25,630 nucleotides of DNA from a virus: the IMG/VR virus record IMGVR_UViG_3300025917_000057, positions 1-25,630 of that record; one strand, given 5' to 3'. Below the pieces are notes generated by a model that saw only the letters and a program-made list of their open reading frames with translations, searched no databases and was not told the origin of the DNA. This document shows, piece after piece, positions 5,460 to 11,582 of this stretch (positions are counted from its first letter, which is position 1; each line of letters begins with the position of its first letter). Both the position numbers and the translations under genes were made by a program.

Positions 5460-5644
5460 AGAACCCCGGCACCCTGGCCAACAAACTCGGCACGCTCGAC
5501 ACGGCCCGGCTGTGGCTGGTCCGTGCCGATACAGCGCTCCGCGAGCCCCCACCCGATACGGCCACCGCGATCCGCGCCCTGGAACTGGCCGAGAAAGAGA
5601 TCGGCCACCTCCTCGCGGCCCTGAAGAAAGGCGGCGCGCGATGA
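5456..5644 (+). CDS. 62-residue helical protein, unknown
   Basis: The ATG at 5456 overlaps the preceding stop (ATGA), deciding the start. Almost entirely helical by composition: TLANKLGTLDTARLWLVRADTAL (6-28), then TATAIRALELAEKEIGHLLAALKKGG (35-60). The heptad-like leucines could support a helical hairpin or dimer. The stop overlaps the next ATG. No family recognised. Confidence 0.72.
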   Translation: MKNPGTLANKLGTLDTARLWLVRADTALREPPPDTATAIRALELAEKEIGHLLAALKKGGAR

Positions 5645-6162
5645 ACGTCTACGACTCCGTCAACAAGGTCTGGCCCGCCAGCATCCCGCCGATCACGCGC
5701 GTCGAAGCGGAGCGCGCGGCGAAGCGCCTGGGGAAGGCCTTCAACACGCCCTGGCGGGCCCGGCGCGTGCGCCGCTGCTGGATCGACCCGACCGGCAAGC
5801 GCCCGCTGACCCGCGGCTGGTGGCGGCTGGTCCACGACATCTCCCACTACACCTGGGACGAGCGGCGGCTCCGGCTGCCGATCGGCGGCACCCGCCCCCA
5901 CGGCGGCTTCCACGCCGCCCTGGAGCGCGAGATGGCCGAGTACGTGGTCCGCCACGGTTGGCTCGACGGCAAGCTGAAGTCGAAGCCCCCGAAGCCCAAG
6001 GCCCCGCCCGACCCGGTCGCGGTTCGCGCCGACCGGCTGGCCGCCGCGCGCGCCACCCTGGCCGCCTGGGAGCGCAAGCTGAAGCTGGCCACGACCAAGG
6101 TCAAGCGGTGGCGCCGGATCGTCGGCGCCAGGGAGCGGGCCCGGGCCGTGGCCGCCCCTTGA
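5641..6162 (+). CDS. Conserved phage protein with His-rich core, 173 residues
   Basis: ATG at 5641 in an ATGA overlap. The opening (NVYDSVNKVWPASIPPITR) and the core WWRLVHDISHYTW ... PHGGFHAALEREMAEYVVRHGWL (about 60-115) form a pattern I recall from unannotated phage proteins. The H-x-x-S-H and H-A-x-x-E spacing could bind a metal, as in a hydrolase, but no known protease signature is present. The C-terminal third is a basic coiled-coil-like helix. The TGA stop (6160-6162) lies within the -35 box of promoter copy 6. Confidence 0.8.
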   Translation: MNVYDSVNKVWPASIPPITRVEAERAAKRLGKAFNTPWRARRVRRCWIDPTGKRPLTRGWWRLVHDISHYTWDERRLRLPIGGTRPHGGFHAALEREMAEYVVRHGWLDGKLKSKPPKPKAPPDPVAVRADRLAAARATLAAWERKLKLATTKVKRWRRIVGARERARAVAAP

Positions 6163-6186
6163 CTTGGACTTGGACTGTGCTACACT
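6159..6186 (+). promoter_or_regulatory. Repeated promoter element, copy 6
   Basis: -35 TTGACT (6159-6164), spacer of 16 with the triple TTGGAC-type repeat, extended -10 TGC plus TACACT (6181-6186). Leader 20 bases with GGAAGGAG. The -35 TGA terminates the 5641-6162 gene. Drives 6207-6719. Confidence 0.82.
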
Positions 6187-6206
6187 TGGGGTGGAAGGAG
6201 AGAGCG

Positions 6207-6719
6207 ATGAAGAAGCTGACCGTGACCTTCCCGGATGGGACCAAGGGCAGCCGCCGCACCCCGCGGCCCTACACCTTCGTGATCGCCAGCCGCCTGGACA
6301 AGGCGCGGCCGAGTCGCGATCGGGTGAAGCACCGCTACGAGCCCTGCCCCGAGGCGCGGGCCCTGGAGGCGGACTTCGACGCCAAGCTGAAGGCGGCGCG
6401 GGCGGGCATGAGCTTCACAGCCAGCACCGTCAAGGCCTGGCACGATGCCTTCGACGCAACCTGGCGCGCCCACGAGCCGCTCCGCGGCGCCCACCGCGCC
6501 ACGTGCGCCCTGGCCGCGAAGCTGGGCGGGCGCTGCGATGGCTCGGGCAACGTGAGCATCGAGGTGAGCCGCTCGCCCGAGCCCACGGGCTGGCTGCCGG
6601 TCTCCTGGCACCACTCCCGGACCCTGGCCGACAAGGCCCTGGCCACCAGCTACACCGACTGGAAGACCCGGGGCTACGACGAGGTCCGGATCTTCCCGGT
6701 GGACGGAAACGGGGGTTGA
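6207..6719 (+). CDS. 170-residue protein, unknown
   Basis: ATG at 6207, 20 bases after the -10 of copy 6. The N-terminus KLTVTFPDGTKGSRRTPRPYTFVIA (3-27) looks like a beta hairpin; a helical middle (about 49-95, ALEADFDAKLKAARAG) leads to GNVSIEVSR and WLPVSWHHSRTLADKALA, then DEVRIFPVDG. It is the only gene between promoter copies 6 and 7, so it can be expressed alone. No recognised motif. Confidence 0.78.
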   Translation: MKKLTVTFPDGTKGSRRTPRPYTFVIASRLDKARPSRDRVKHRYEPCPEARALEADFDAKLKAARAGMSFTASTVKAWHDAFDATWRAHEPLRGAHRATCALAAKLGGRCDGSGNVSIEVSRSPEPTGWLPVSWHHSRTLADKALATSYTDWKTRGYDEVRIFPVDGNGG

Positions 6720-6723
6720 TGGC

Positions 6724-6751
6724 AGCGTTCGGACATAGACTGTGCTACATT
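6724..6751 (+). promoter_or_regulatory. Repeated promoter element, copy 7, without -35 box
   Basis: The core GGACATAGACTGTGC and extended -10 TGC plus TACATT (6746-6751) are fully kept, and the leader to ATG 6772 is 20 bases. At the -35 position the sequence is AGCGTT instead of TTGACN. A TTGA occurs 8 bp further upstream (6716-6719), as though bases had been inserted there. An extended -10 can allow function without a -35 box. Confidence 0.65.
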
Positions 6752-6771
6752 GAGGGTGGAGGGACCAAGCG

Positions 6772-7314
6772 ATGACGACGACGGAGCGGGCGGCGGCGAT
6801 CCGAAAGACCCTGAAGGCCCGGTACGGCTGGACCGGCCGGGATGTCTCGGTGGTCTCGGACCTGTACTCGATGGGCTCCAGCATCCGCATCCGGATCAAG
6901 AACCCGGCGGTGCCGCTGGCCGCGGTCAAGGCGGTGGCGGACGGGCACGAGTCGGTCCGCTACGACGAATACAGCCACGAGATCCTCTCCGGCGGCAACC
7001 GCTTCGTGTTCGTGGACTACGCGCACGAGGCGGTGGCAGCCTTCCGGGCGAAGTACCTGGAGCCGGTGACGGCCGCGGTGGCGGCGGCGAGCGGCAGCAG
7101 TCTGATCCCGGTGGCGGGCACCCCGTTCTTCGTGGGGCGGCGCGACGAGGGCCACCGCTACTCGCTCTGGAGCGAGACGAGCCACCTGTCCGAGCACTAC
7201 GGGCCCGAGGGACTGGCCGAGGCCATCGGGGCGCGCATGGTGCCCCCGCCGCGGGAGTCTTTCTCGAAGGGAACCGCTTGGGAGCAAAACGACCGAAGCT
7301 CCAAGGAGGGTTGA
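6772..7314 (+). CDS. LPD29-like protein, 180 residues
   Basis: ATG at 6772 behind promoter copy 7. Residues 3-78 read TERAAAIRKTLKARYG ... VSVVSDLYSMGSSIRIRI ... VRYDEYSHEILSGGNRFVF, an order of helix, strand, SMGSSI turn and strand that I associate with the LPD29 domain of phage and conjugative-element proteins; I could not search to confirm it. The remaining part (HEAVAAFRAKYLEPV and a C-terminal GHRYSLWSETSHLSEHYG) is of unknown fold. The last codons Lys-Glu-Gly encode the ribosome site of the next gene. Confidence 0.75.
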   Translation: MTTTERAAAIRKTLKARYGWTGRDVSVVSDLYSMGSSIRIRIKNPAVPLAAVKAVADGHESVRYDEYSHEILSGGNRFVFVDYAHEAVAAFRAKYLEPVTAAVAAASGSSLIPVAGTPFFVGRRDEGHRYSLWSETSHLSEHYGPEGLAEAIGARMVPPPRESFSKGTAWEQNDRSSKEG

Positions 7315-7317
7315 GCC

Positions 7318-7530
7318 ATGAGCCGAGTGACCCGAGCCGCTTTGATTCGCGAGGCCGCGCACCTGAAGAGCGAGCACGGAGAGAACCCGGAGTACGACCG
7401 GGCCTTGGTCGAGTTGGTCACGTTTGTGACGGGTGGCACCGCGGCCGACCTGCCCGCCACGGCGCGAGAGATCGGCATCGTGGAGCACCCCGACGGGCTC
7501 TGGTACGCGCGCGCCAACAAGGAGGGCTGA
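7318..7530 (+). CDS. 70-residue protein, unknown
   Basis: ATG at 7318, preceded by AAGGAGGG that overlaps the end of the gene before. The protein starts MSRVTRAALIREAAHLKSEHGENPEYDRALVELV (helical) and ends WYARANKEG, again encoding AAGGAGGG for the next gene. Its first codons and the upstream junction are nearly identical to those of 7534-7893 (MSRVTR against MSRETR). No family assigned. Confidence 0.75.
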   Translation: MSRVTRAALIREAAHLKSEHGENPEYDRALVELVTFVTGGTAADLPATAREIGIVEHPDGLWYARANKEG

Positions 7531-7533
7531 GCC

Positions 7534-7893
7534 ATGAGCCGAGAGACGCGGAAGCTGGGGGAGCGGGCCTTCGCGGGCGCCGCCGAGGGCGAGGCACTCA
7601 CCATCGAGGTGGCCTACGAGCGGGGCGGCATGAACTTCCTGACCGGGACGTCGGGCGGGCGCGGCTACTACCTCCGCGTGCGCCCCGAGACCGTGAAGGA
7701 CGGCATGCGGAGCTTCACGCTCTTCGAGGGGATCAAGGCCCTGGTCGAGCCCGCGGCCCGGTTCAGCGAGAAGAAGCTCGCGACCGTGGCGCCGGACCCG
7801 GCCCTGGTCGACAAGCTGGTGGCCAAGGTCCTGGCCGATCGAGCCGAGCGGAACGCGCGCGAGGCGCGGCGACGCGGAGAGGTCCCGGCATGA
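7534..7893 (+). CDS. 119-residue protein, unknown
   Basis: ATG at 7534 behind AAGGAGGG. The core LTIEVAYERGGMNFLTGTSGGRGYYLRVRPETV (22-54), then FTLFEGIKALVEPAARFSEKKLATVA (61-86), has a TGxxxxRGYYLxVxP pattern that I recall from unannotated phage and plasmid proteins. The C-terminus is a charged helix (LADRAERNAREARRRGEVPA). Probably cytoplasmic and alpha/beta. Its stop overlaps the next ATG. Confidence 0.77.
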   Translation: MSRETRKLGERAFAGAAEGEALTIEVAYERGGMNFLTGTSGGRGYYLRVRPETVKDGMRSFTLFEGIKALVEPAARFSEKKLATVAPDPALVDKLVAKVLADRAERNAREARRRGEVPA

Positions 7894-8321
7894 AAACGGA
7901 GACGGACTACGAGCGGGCGGCGCGGGCGGTCGCGGATCGGATGGGTCTGGTCGTGCAGGCGGTGCGGCCCGCGGCGGCGCGGTGCCCGGCCTGGCGGTCG
8001 CCCTGCGATCACGTCCACGGGGATCACTACCGCGTGCGGCTGCACTTCACGGGAAAGGTGGCCGACCACCCGAGCCGCGGGGCGCTGAGCTTCGACTTCT
8101 GGAACAGCCAAGCCGCGAGAGAGAAGGGCGAGGCGCCGGGCTACTACGACATCCTCTCCTGTGTGGGGAGCGATGCGAGCCTGCCCACTGATCCCGACGA
8201 ACTGATGGAGGAGTTGGGGCCGATGAAGGTGCGCCAGGCCCTGGCTTCCTGCCGGTTCACGAGACGCCTGCAGGCCTTCTTCACGGAGGCCGAAATCGAG
8301 CAGATCGGAGAGATTCGATGA
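7890..8321 (+). CDS. Conserved phage protein, 143 residues
   Basis: ATG at 7890 in an ATGA overlap. A helical N-terminus (TDYERAARAVADRMGLVVQAV) is followed by C32 and C39-D-H41-V-H43-G-D-H, then HYRVRLHFTGK and LSFDFWNSQAA ... YYDILSCVGSDASLPTDPDELMEELG. The order HYRVxL, FxFWNSxA and DILSCxxSDA with a following acidic helix is a pattern I recall from phage hypothetical proteins. The Cys/His group may hold a metal. Function unknown. Confidence 0.8.
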   Translation: MKTETDYERAARAVADRMGLVVQAVRPAAARCPAWRSPCDHVHGDHYRVRLHFTGKVADHPSRGALSFDFWNSQAAREKGEAPGYYDILSCVGSDASLPTDPDELMEELGPMKVRQALASCRFTRRLQAFFTEAEIEQIGEIR

Positions 8322-8506
8322 CCGCCCGCGGCTTCTACAAGAACCCAAAGAAACCCGAGCAGAAGCGCCGCGAGTTGGTGCGCGCCTTCCTGGAAGACTT
8401 CGCGCGCCTGGAGCGGAAGAATACCGACGAGGTCGGCTGGATCGCGCTGAAGTTCTCGACCACGCGCGACCAGGCGGCGCGGCTCATCGAGGAGGCCCGG
8501 CGGTGA
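8318..8506 (+). CDS. 62-residue basic helical protein
   Basis: ATG at 8318 overlapping the preceding stop. The N-terminus is basic (GFYKNPKKPEQKRRELVRAF), followed by LEDFARLERKNTDEVGWIALKFSTTRDQAARLIEEARR, which alternates helices with a short turn and could be a helix-turn-helix-like fold (WIALKFSTTRDQAARLIEEA, 42-61). That would suit a small DNA-binding protein, but it is not demonstrated. The stop overlaps a GTG start. Confidence 0.68.
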   Translation: MTARGFYKNPKKPEQKRRELVRAFLEDFARLERKNTDEVGWIALKFSTTRDQAARLIEEARR

Positions 8507-9057
8507 CCCAGATCTACGTCGACATGGACGGCGTCCTGGCGGACTTCGACGGTGGGGCCCTGGAACACCTGGGCCTGCGCGATCCGCGCAAGGCCGAGTC
8601 CGAGATCGGCGCCACCGAGTTCTGGCGCCGGATCGGCGCGATCCCGCACTACTACCGCAGCCTGCCGCTGATGCCGGACGCCCGCGTGCTGTGGGCCGGA
8701 GTCCTGGCCGCGCGCCCGCGGCCCCCGATCATCCTGACCGGCGTGCCCTGGTCGATCGCGACCGCGGTCGCGGACAAGCGGGCCTGGGCGGCGGAGCACT
8801 TCCCGGGCGCCGCGGTCATCACCTGCGCGGCGAAGGACAAGGCACGCTACTGCCGCCCGGGCGACATCCTGATCGATGACTGGCCGAAGTACCGGGCCCT
8901 GTGGGAAGCCGCGGGCGGGACCTTCATCGTCCACACCTCCGCGGCCACCTCGCTGGAGGTCCTGGCCCAGGCCACGTGCCCGGGCTGCTCGCTCTGCTGC
9001 TCGGGGTGCGCGGCGGACACGTACGGCCTGGAGCCGGAGCCGCACACCTGCCGATGA
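8503..9057 (+). CDS. HAD-family 5'(3')-deoxyribonucleotidase-like protein
   Basis: 184 residues, start GTG at 8503 overlapping the preceding TGA. Motif I is D7-M-D9-G-V-L-A-D-F-D, with D7 the expected nucleophile and D9 the acid/base. Motif II is ILTG (T79), motif III likely K111 or K113 in KDKARYC, motif IV ILIDD (D125, D126). This fits phage NT5C-type HAD phosphatases, which remove phosphate from deoxynucleoside monophosphates in the cytoplasm and help phage nucleotide supply. Odd is an added Cys-rich tail after about residue 156 (C159, C162, C165, C166, C169, C183). It is the only clear enzyme of the early region. Confidence 0.88.
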   Translation: MTQIYVDMDGVLADFDGGALEHLGLRDPRKAESEIGATEFWRRIGAIPHYYRSLPLMPDARVLWAGVLAARPRPPIILTGVPWSIATAVADKRAWAAEHFPGAAVITCAAKDKARYCRPGDILIDDWPKYRALWEAAGGTFIVHTSAATSLEVLAQATCPGCSLCCSGCAADTYGLEPEPHTCR

Positions 9058-9164
9058 AGACGCGCCCCTGCACCTGTAGCAAACCCGCGGAGCCGCACGA
9101 CCGCCGGAGCCATGCTGATTACGGCTCCGGGGGCATCCGCAAGCACCGGGAGCCGCGTACTTGA
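9054..9164 (+). CDS. 36-residue Cys/His mini-protein
   Basis: ATG at 9054 overlaps the stop of the phosphatase gene (ATGA). C6-T-C8 is followed by H15, H20 and H31 in a basic chain, a CxC ... H ... H layout resembling a minimal zinc finger. The stop TGA (9162-9164) falls inside the -35 box of promoter copy 8. It is short, but it has proper coupling and continues the Cys-rich theme of the tail just upstream. Confidence 0.6.
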   Translation: MKTRPCTCSKPAEPHDRRSHADYGSGGIRKHREPRT

Positions 9165-9188
9165 CTTGGACTTGGACTGTGCTACACT
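9161..9188 (+). promoter_or_regulatory. Repeated promoter element, copy 8
   Basis: -35 TTGACT (9161-9166), 16-bp spacer identical to copy 6, extended -10 TGC plus TACACT (9183-9188). Leader 24 bases with GGAAGGAGG. The -35 TGA ends the 9054-9164 gene. Drives 9213-10515. Confidence 0.82.
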
Positions 9189-9212
9189 GAAGGTGGAAGG
9201 AGGGCCAGGGCG

Positions 9213-9386
9213 ATGCTGAAAGGGAGCCGGAAGGTGAAGCTGACCCGGTGGTACGCCGACGACACGGTCGAGGTCACCGAGCACCCGAGCAAGGCTGCCG
9301 CGGAACGGACCCTGGAGAGCTACTACGCGGACGGCATCTTCCCCTATATCCGCCGCGCGGCAATCGAGCGACTGGAGACGACGTGA
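9213..9386 (+). CDS. 57-residue protein, unknown
   Basis: ATG at 9213 behind promoter copy 8 and a strong GGAAGGAGG, though about 16 bases apart; no better start lies in frame. Sequence: KVKLTRWYADDTVEVTEHPS (strands), then helix KAAAERTLESYYADG and FPYIRRAAIERLETT. A strand-strand-helix mini-domain is likely. Its last base is shared with the next ATG (TGATG). Family unknown. Confidence 0.72.
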   Translation: MLKGSRKVKLTRWYADDTVEVTEHPSKAAAERTLESYYADGIFPYIRRAAIERLETT

Positions 9387-9517
9387 TGACGGACAAGGCG
9401 ACGAAAGCGGTCCTGCTGCTGGCCCGCGACCGCCTCAAGGCGCGCGGCCTGCGGGTGAGCCCGCGGACGCTGCGGGCCGAGGTGGCGCGGATGCGCCGGG
9501 AGGGGCTCCTGAAATGA
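9386..9517 (+). CDS. 43-residue basic helical peptide
   Basis: The ATG at 9386 is formed with the last base of the previous stop (TGATG), and the stop at 9515-9517 overlaps the next ATG. The peptide TKAVLLLARDRLKARGLRVSPRTLRAEVARMRREGLLK is strongly basic with two helices around a VSPRT turn, which could be a helix-turn-helix-like DNA-binding unit. Not recognised. Confidence 0.65.
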   Translation: MTDKATKAVLLLARDRLKARGLRVSPRTLRAEVARMRREGLLK

Positions 9518-9786
9518 GCACGTGGCGCAAGGTCTCGAACGGCTGGGTGCGCGAGGGCGACGGCCGCTTCCTGCCGAAGCTCGGCGGGCGGCGGGCGCTC
9601 CGGCGCGACGATGCCCCCGCGGCCACGCTCGGCACGTCCCTGGCCCGGACCGCCACCTGCACCTGCGGCTGGCGGGCGACGGGCAGCACGCTCGGGGTGG
9701 CGAACGAACTGTGGTGGGCGCACGAAGGACTGACGGCCGACGACGGCCGGAGCCACCGGGTGCGCTACGAGGAGGCCTCCGCATGA
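9514..9786 (+). CDS. 90-residue CxCGW-motif protein
   Basis: ATG at 9514, ATGA overlap. The N-terminal part WRKVSNGWVREGDGRFLPKL is a likely hairpin; then C49-T-C51-G-W leads to ELWWAHEGL with H70, the same CxCGW turn as in 3403-3588. It probably holds one metal with His residues. The C-terminus is charged and the stop overlaps the next start. Function unknown. Confidence 0.75.
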   Translation: MSTWRKVSNGWVREGDGRFLPKLGGRRALRRDDAPAATLGTSLARTATCTCGWRATGSTLGVANELWWAHEGLTADDGRSHRVRYEEASA

Positions 9787-10091
9787 TCGAGATCCGCGAG
9801 ATCGATGGCCGCTTCGCCCTGGCTGAACACGGGCTGCTGCTGCCGATGCGCTACGCGGACCGGGCGGTGGCCGAGGCCCACGCCCGCATGCTCGCGGCCT
9901 ACCCGCTGAGCCGGGGCGAGGTCGCGGCGGCGCTCGCGGGGGCGCGGCGGGCGCGCCACGAGACCCGGCTCATCGAGTCCGGCGGCCGGACCGCCTGGGT
10001 CTGTGTCTGCGGCGATGAGAGCGGCGCATTCGAGAGCTACAACGACGCCCACGACAGCGCCATCGACCACGAGGGAGAGGCGACGGGATGA
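9783..10091 (+). CDS. 102-residue protein with C-terminal CxCG-H-H finger
   Basis: ATG at 9783, ATGA overlap. The first half (MIEIREIDGRFALAEHG, then the helix ADRAVAEAHARMLAAY) looks like a small alpha/beta unit. The C-terminal part has WVC74-V-C76-G-D, GAFESYNDAH90 and AIDH96, a CxCG-x13-H-x5-H pattern like that of 3403-3588. Likely zinc-binding. No family assigned. Confidence 0.75.
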   Translation: MIEIREIDGRFALAEHGLLLPMRYADRAVAEAHARMLAAYPLSRGEVAAALAGARRARHETRLIESGGRTAWVCVCGDESGAFESYNDAHDSAIDHEGEATG

Positions 10092-10273
10092 TCACCCTCA
10101 CGCTGACGGAGAAGGAGGCGGACGTCCTCCACGCCATCCTCAGCTACCAGCATCTCGGCGAGTACGACGGTGGGCCGCTGGGGGACAGCGACAAGCGCGC
10201 CGAGAGCCAGAACGTCGCGGCGGCGCTGCGCATCCAGGCGAAGCTAGAGGCCGCCACCACGGGGAACGGATGA
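10088..10273 (+). CDS. 61-residue protein, unknown
   Basis: ATG at 10088, ATGA overlap at both ends. It reads ITLTLTEKEADVLHAILSYQHL (strand then helix), a Gly/Asp loop, and a helix NVAAALRIQAKLEAA. The LTLTEKEADVLHAIL start resembles the first elements of many small regulatory or structural phage proteins, but nothing specific is recognised. Confidence 0.7.
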   Translation: MITLTLTEKEADVLHAILSYQHLGEYDGGPLGDSDKRAESQNVAAALRIQAKLEAATTGNG

Positions 10274-10515
10274 CCGTCCTGCGCGATGCCCAGGGGCGCC
10301 AGCGTCTCGCCGACCCCTGCCCGGGCTGCGGCAGGCCGACCAAGCGCTTGCCCCGGACCGGCAAGGCCCGCTACCGCCACCGTTGCCCGCATGGGGTCTG
10401 GTGCCCCTGGGGCGAGCGGCCCAACAACATGCATATCAACAACTACCCGCTGGCGGGCGGCTGCCCGACCTGCCGCGAAATCGCGCGGGGAATCGCTAGG
10501 TTCCGCTGCACTTGA
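10270..10515 (+). CDS. 81-residue Cys-rich zinc protein
   Basis: ATG at 10270 in an ATGA overlap; the open frame further upstream lies inside the neighbours. Ligand candidates are C17-P-G-C20, C39, H41, C45, C65-P-T-C68 and C80, enough for one or two metals. The middle is basic (KRLPRTGKARYRHR). The stop TGA (10513-10515) lies in the -35 box of promoter copy 9. Function unknown; nucleic-acid binding is plausible from the charge. Confidence 0.77.
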   Translation: MTVLRDAQGRQRLADPCPGCGRPTKRLPRTGKARYRHRCPHGVWCPWGERPNNMHINNYPLAGGCPTCREIARGIARFRCT

Positions 10516-10539
10516 CATAGACTTGGACTGTGCTAGGCT
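10512..10539 (+). promoter_or_regulatory. Repeated promoter element, copy 9
   Basis: -35 TTGACA (10512-10517, consensus), 16-bp spacer with TAGACTTGGAC, extended -10 TGC plus TAGGCT (10534-10539). Leader of 43 bases with the hairpin block. The -35 TGA ends the 10270-10515 gene. It is the last copy; no further one is seen to the right. Confidence 0.8.
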
Positions 10540-10571
10540 TGGGGTGGAGGCGGAGAGAGCCTCCGGAAAGG
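10538..10571 (+). repeat. 34-nt leader block with hairpin, copy B
   Basis: Same 34 bases as 4374-4407. Stem GGAGGC (10546-10551) with GCCTCC (10559-10564), loop GGAGAGA, followed by GGAAAGG. The following bases diverge between the two copies (CAGGTCCCTCA here), so the conserved block ends sharply. Confidence 0.7.
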
Positions 10572-10582
10572 CAGGTCCCTCA

Positions 10583-11173
10583 ATGGCAATCCGGTGGTCC
10601 CCCGAGACCCTCGCCAGTGATGCCCGCTACCGCCCCGACACGGTCCGCCCCGCGGTCGAGTACGCGGGGCTGGTCCTCAAGGCTCGGCTCGACGGCCCGA
10701 GCTTCAACGACGGCTACGACTGCGTGATCAACGCCCTGGTGTGGGACCCCGCGACCGGGGAGCCCCGCCTGGTGAGCTACGGCTCCACGATGGGGATGAG
10801 CGGCACGGCCGAGGTCGACTCGACCCCCGAGGTCCTGGCCGCGTATGCCGCCTACGAGGCCCGCGAGGCCGAGAAGCGGTCGATCAGCGCCGAGATCCGG
10901 GACCGCAAGCGGGTCGACATCCGCGGCCGGACCGTCAAGGTAGTGCGCGGGCGCAAGGTCCCGATCGGGACCGAGGGCGTCATCTTCTGGAGCGGCCCGG
11001 GCTTCGAGCGGCACCGCTACTTCCGGACCGGCGCGGTGCGGGTCGGCCTCCGGACCGCGGGCGGCGAGAAGTTCTTCACCGACGGGGGCAACGTCGAGGT
11101 GATCGACCCCGTGATCGAGACCCTGGAGGCCCGCTACCGGGCGCTCCGGGGCGACGTGGAGGAGGCGGCCTGA
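10583..11173 (+). CDS. 196-residue protein with KOW/SH3-like C-terminal part
   Basis: ATG at 10583 after the hairpin leader. Residues 25-75 contain YAGLVLKARL ... DCVINALVWDPATGEPRLVSYG, a strand-rich unit. A charged helix (about 84-110) leads to RGRTVKVVRGRKVPIGTEGVIFWSG (114-138) and AVRVGLRTAGGEKFFTDGGNVEVID (151-175). That second part, with VVRGRKVPxGxEG and a late NVEV strand, resembles KOW-type SH3 barrels, which bind RNA or proteins. The assignment is from pattern only. Confidence 0.8.
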   Translation: MAIRWSPETLASDARYRPDTVRPAVEYAGLVLKARLDGPSFNDGYDCVINALVWDPATGEPRLVSYGSTMGMSGTAEVDSTPEVLAAYAAYEAREAEKRSISAEIRDRKRVDIRGRTVKVVRGRKVPIGTEGVIFWSGPGFERHRYFRTGAVRVGLRTAGGEKFFTDGGNVEVIDPVIETLEARYRALRGDVEEAA

Positions 11174-11176
11174 GCC

Positions 11177-11377
11177 ATGACGATCACGCATCTCTCAGTC
11201 CCGGCGCCCGGCGGTGGCCGCGGCCCCGCCTGCAGCATGGGCGCCACCTACAAGGAGCGCCGCAAGCCCACCCCGACCGATCCGTCCACGGTCATCGTCC
11301 ACGAGGTGACCTGCGTCCACTGCCTGCGGGACGCTCTCATTAGTGCGCGGAACAAGCTCTACGTGAAGGAGGGCTGA
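11177..11377 (+). CDS. 66-residue protein with CxxC
   Basis: ATG at 11177, three bases after the stop before it. It has C19-S-M-G, then strand VIVHEVTC46-V-H-C49-L and helix RDALISARNKL. C19, C46 and C49 could form part of a metal site. The last three codons (Lys-Glu-Gly) carry AAGGAGGG for the next gene. Function unknown. Confidence 0.72.
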   Translation: MTITHLSVPAPGGGRGPACSMGATYKERRKPTPTDPSTVIVHEVTCVHCLRDALISARNKLYVKEG

Positions 11378-11380
11378 GCC

Positions 11381-11581
11381 ATGGCCCACAAGACCGACGG
11401 GCCGCTGAAGGTCGAAGTGATCGCCGACAACAGCGGCGAGTGGTGCGGCAACGCGCTGCGGTTCGACACGGTGGACGACGCCAAGGCCTACGGAGCCGAT
11501 CTGGCCGGGCGCTGGACCCTGGTGCGGGCGTGGCGCGTGGTCGAGGTGGCGAGCGAGACCGTGCTGCACAAGGAGGGCTGA
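11381..11581 (+). CDS. 66-residue protein, unknown
   Basis: ATG at 11381 behind AAGGAGGG. The sequence LKVEVIADNSGEWCGNALRFDTVDDAKAYGADLAGRW (8-44) has two strands followed by a DAKAYG helix, then WTLVRAWRVVEVA; it looks like a small beta-alpha-beta domain seen in many short phage proteins. It ends LHKEG, again encoding the next ribosome site. No function assigned. Confidence 0.74.
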   Translation: MAHKTDGPLKVEVIADNSGEWCGNALRFDTVDDAKAYGADLAGRWTLVRAWRVVEVASETVLHKEG

Positions 11582-11582
11582 G

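Noticed and set aside
2214-10539. Repeated 28-bp elements as a CRISPR array or integrase sites
   Set aside because: Copies are dispersed, on both strands, always before genes, without regular spacers or an integrase gene.
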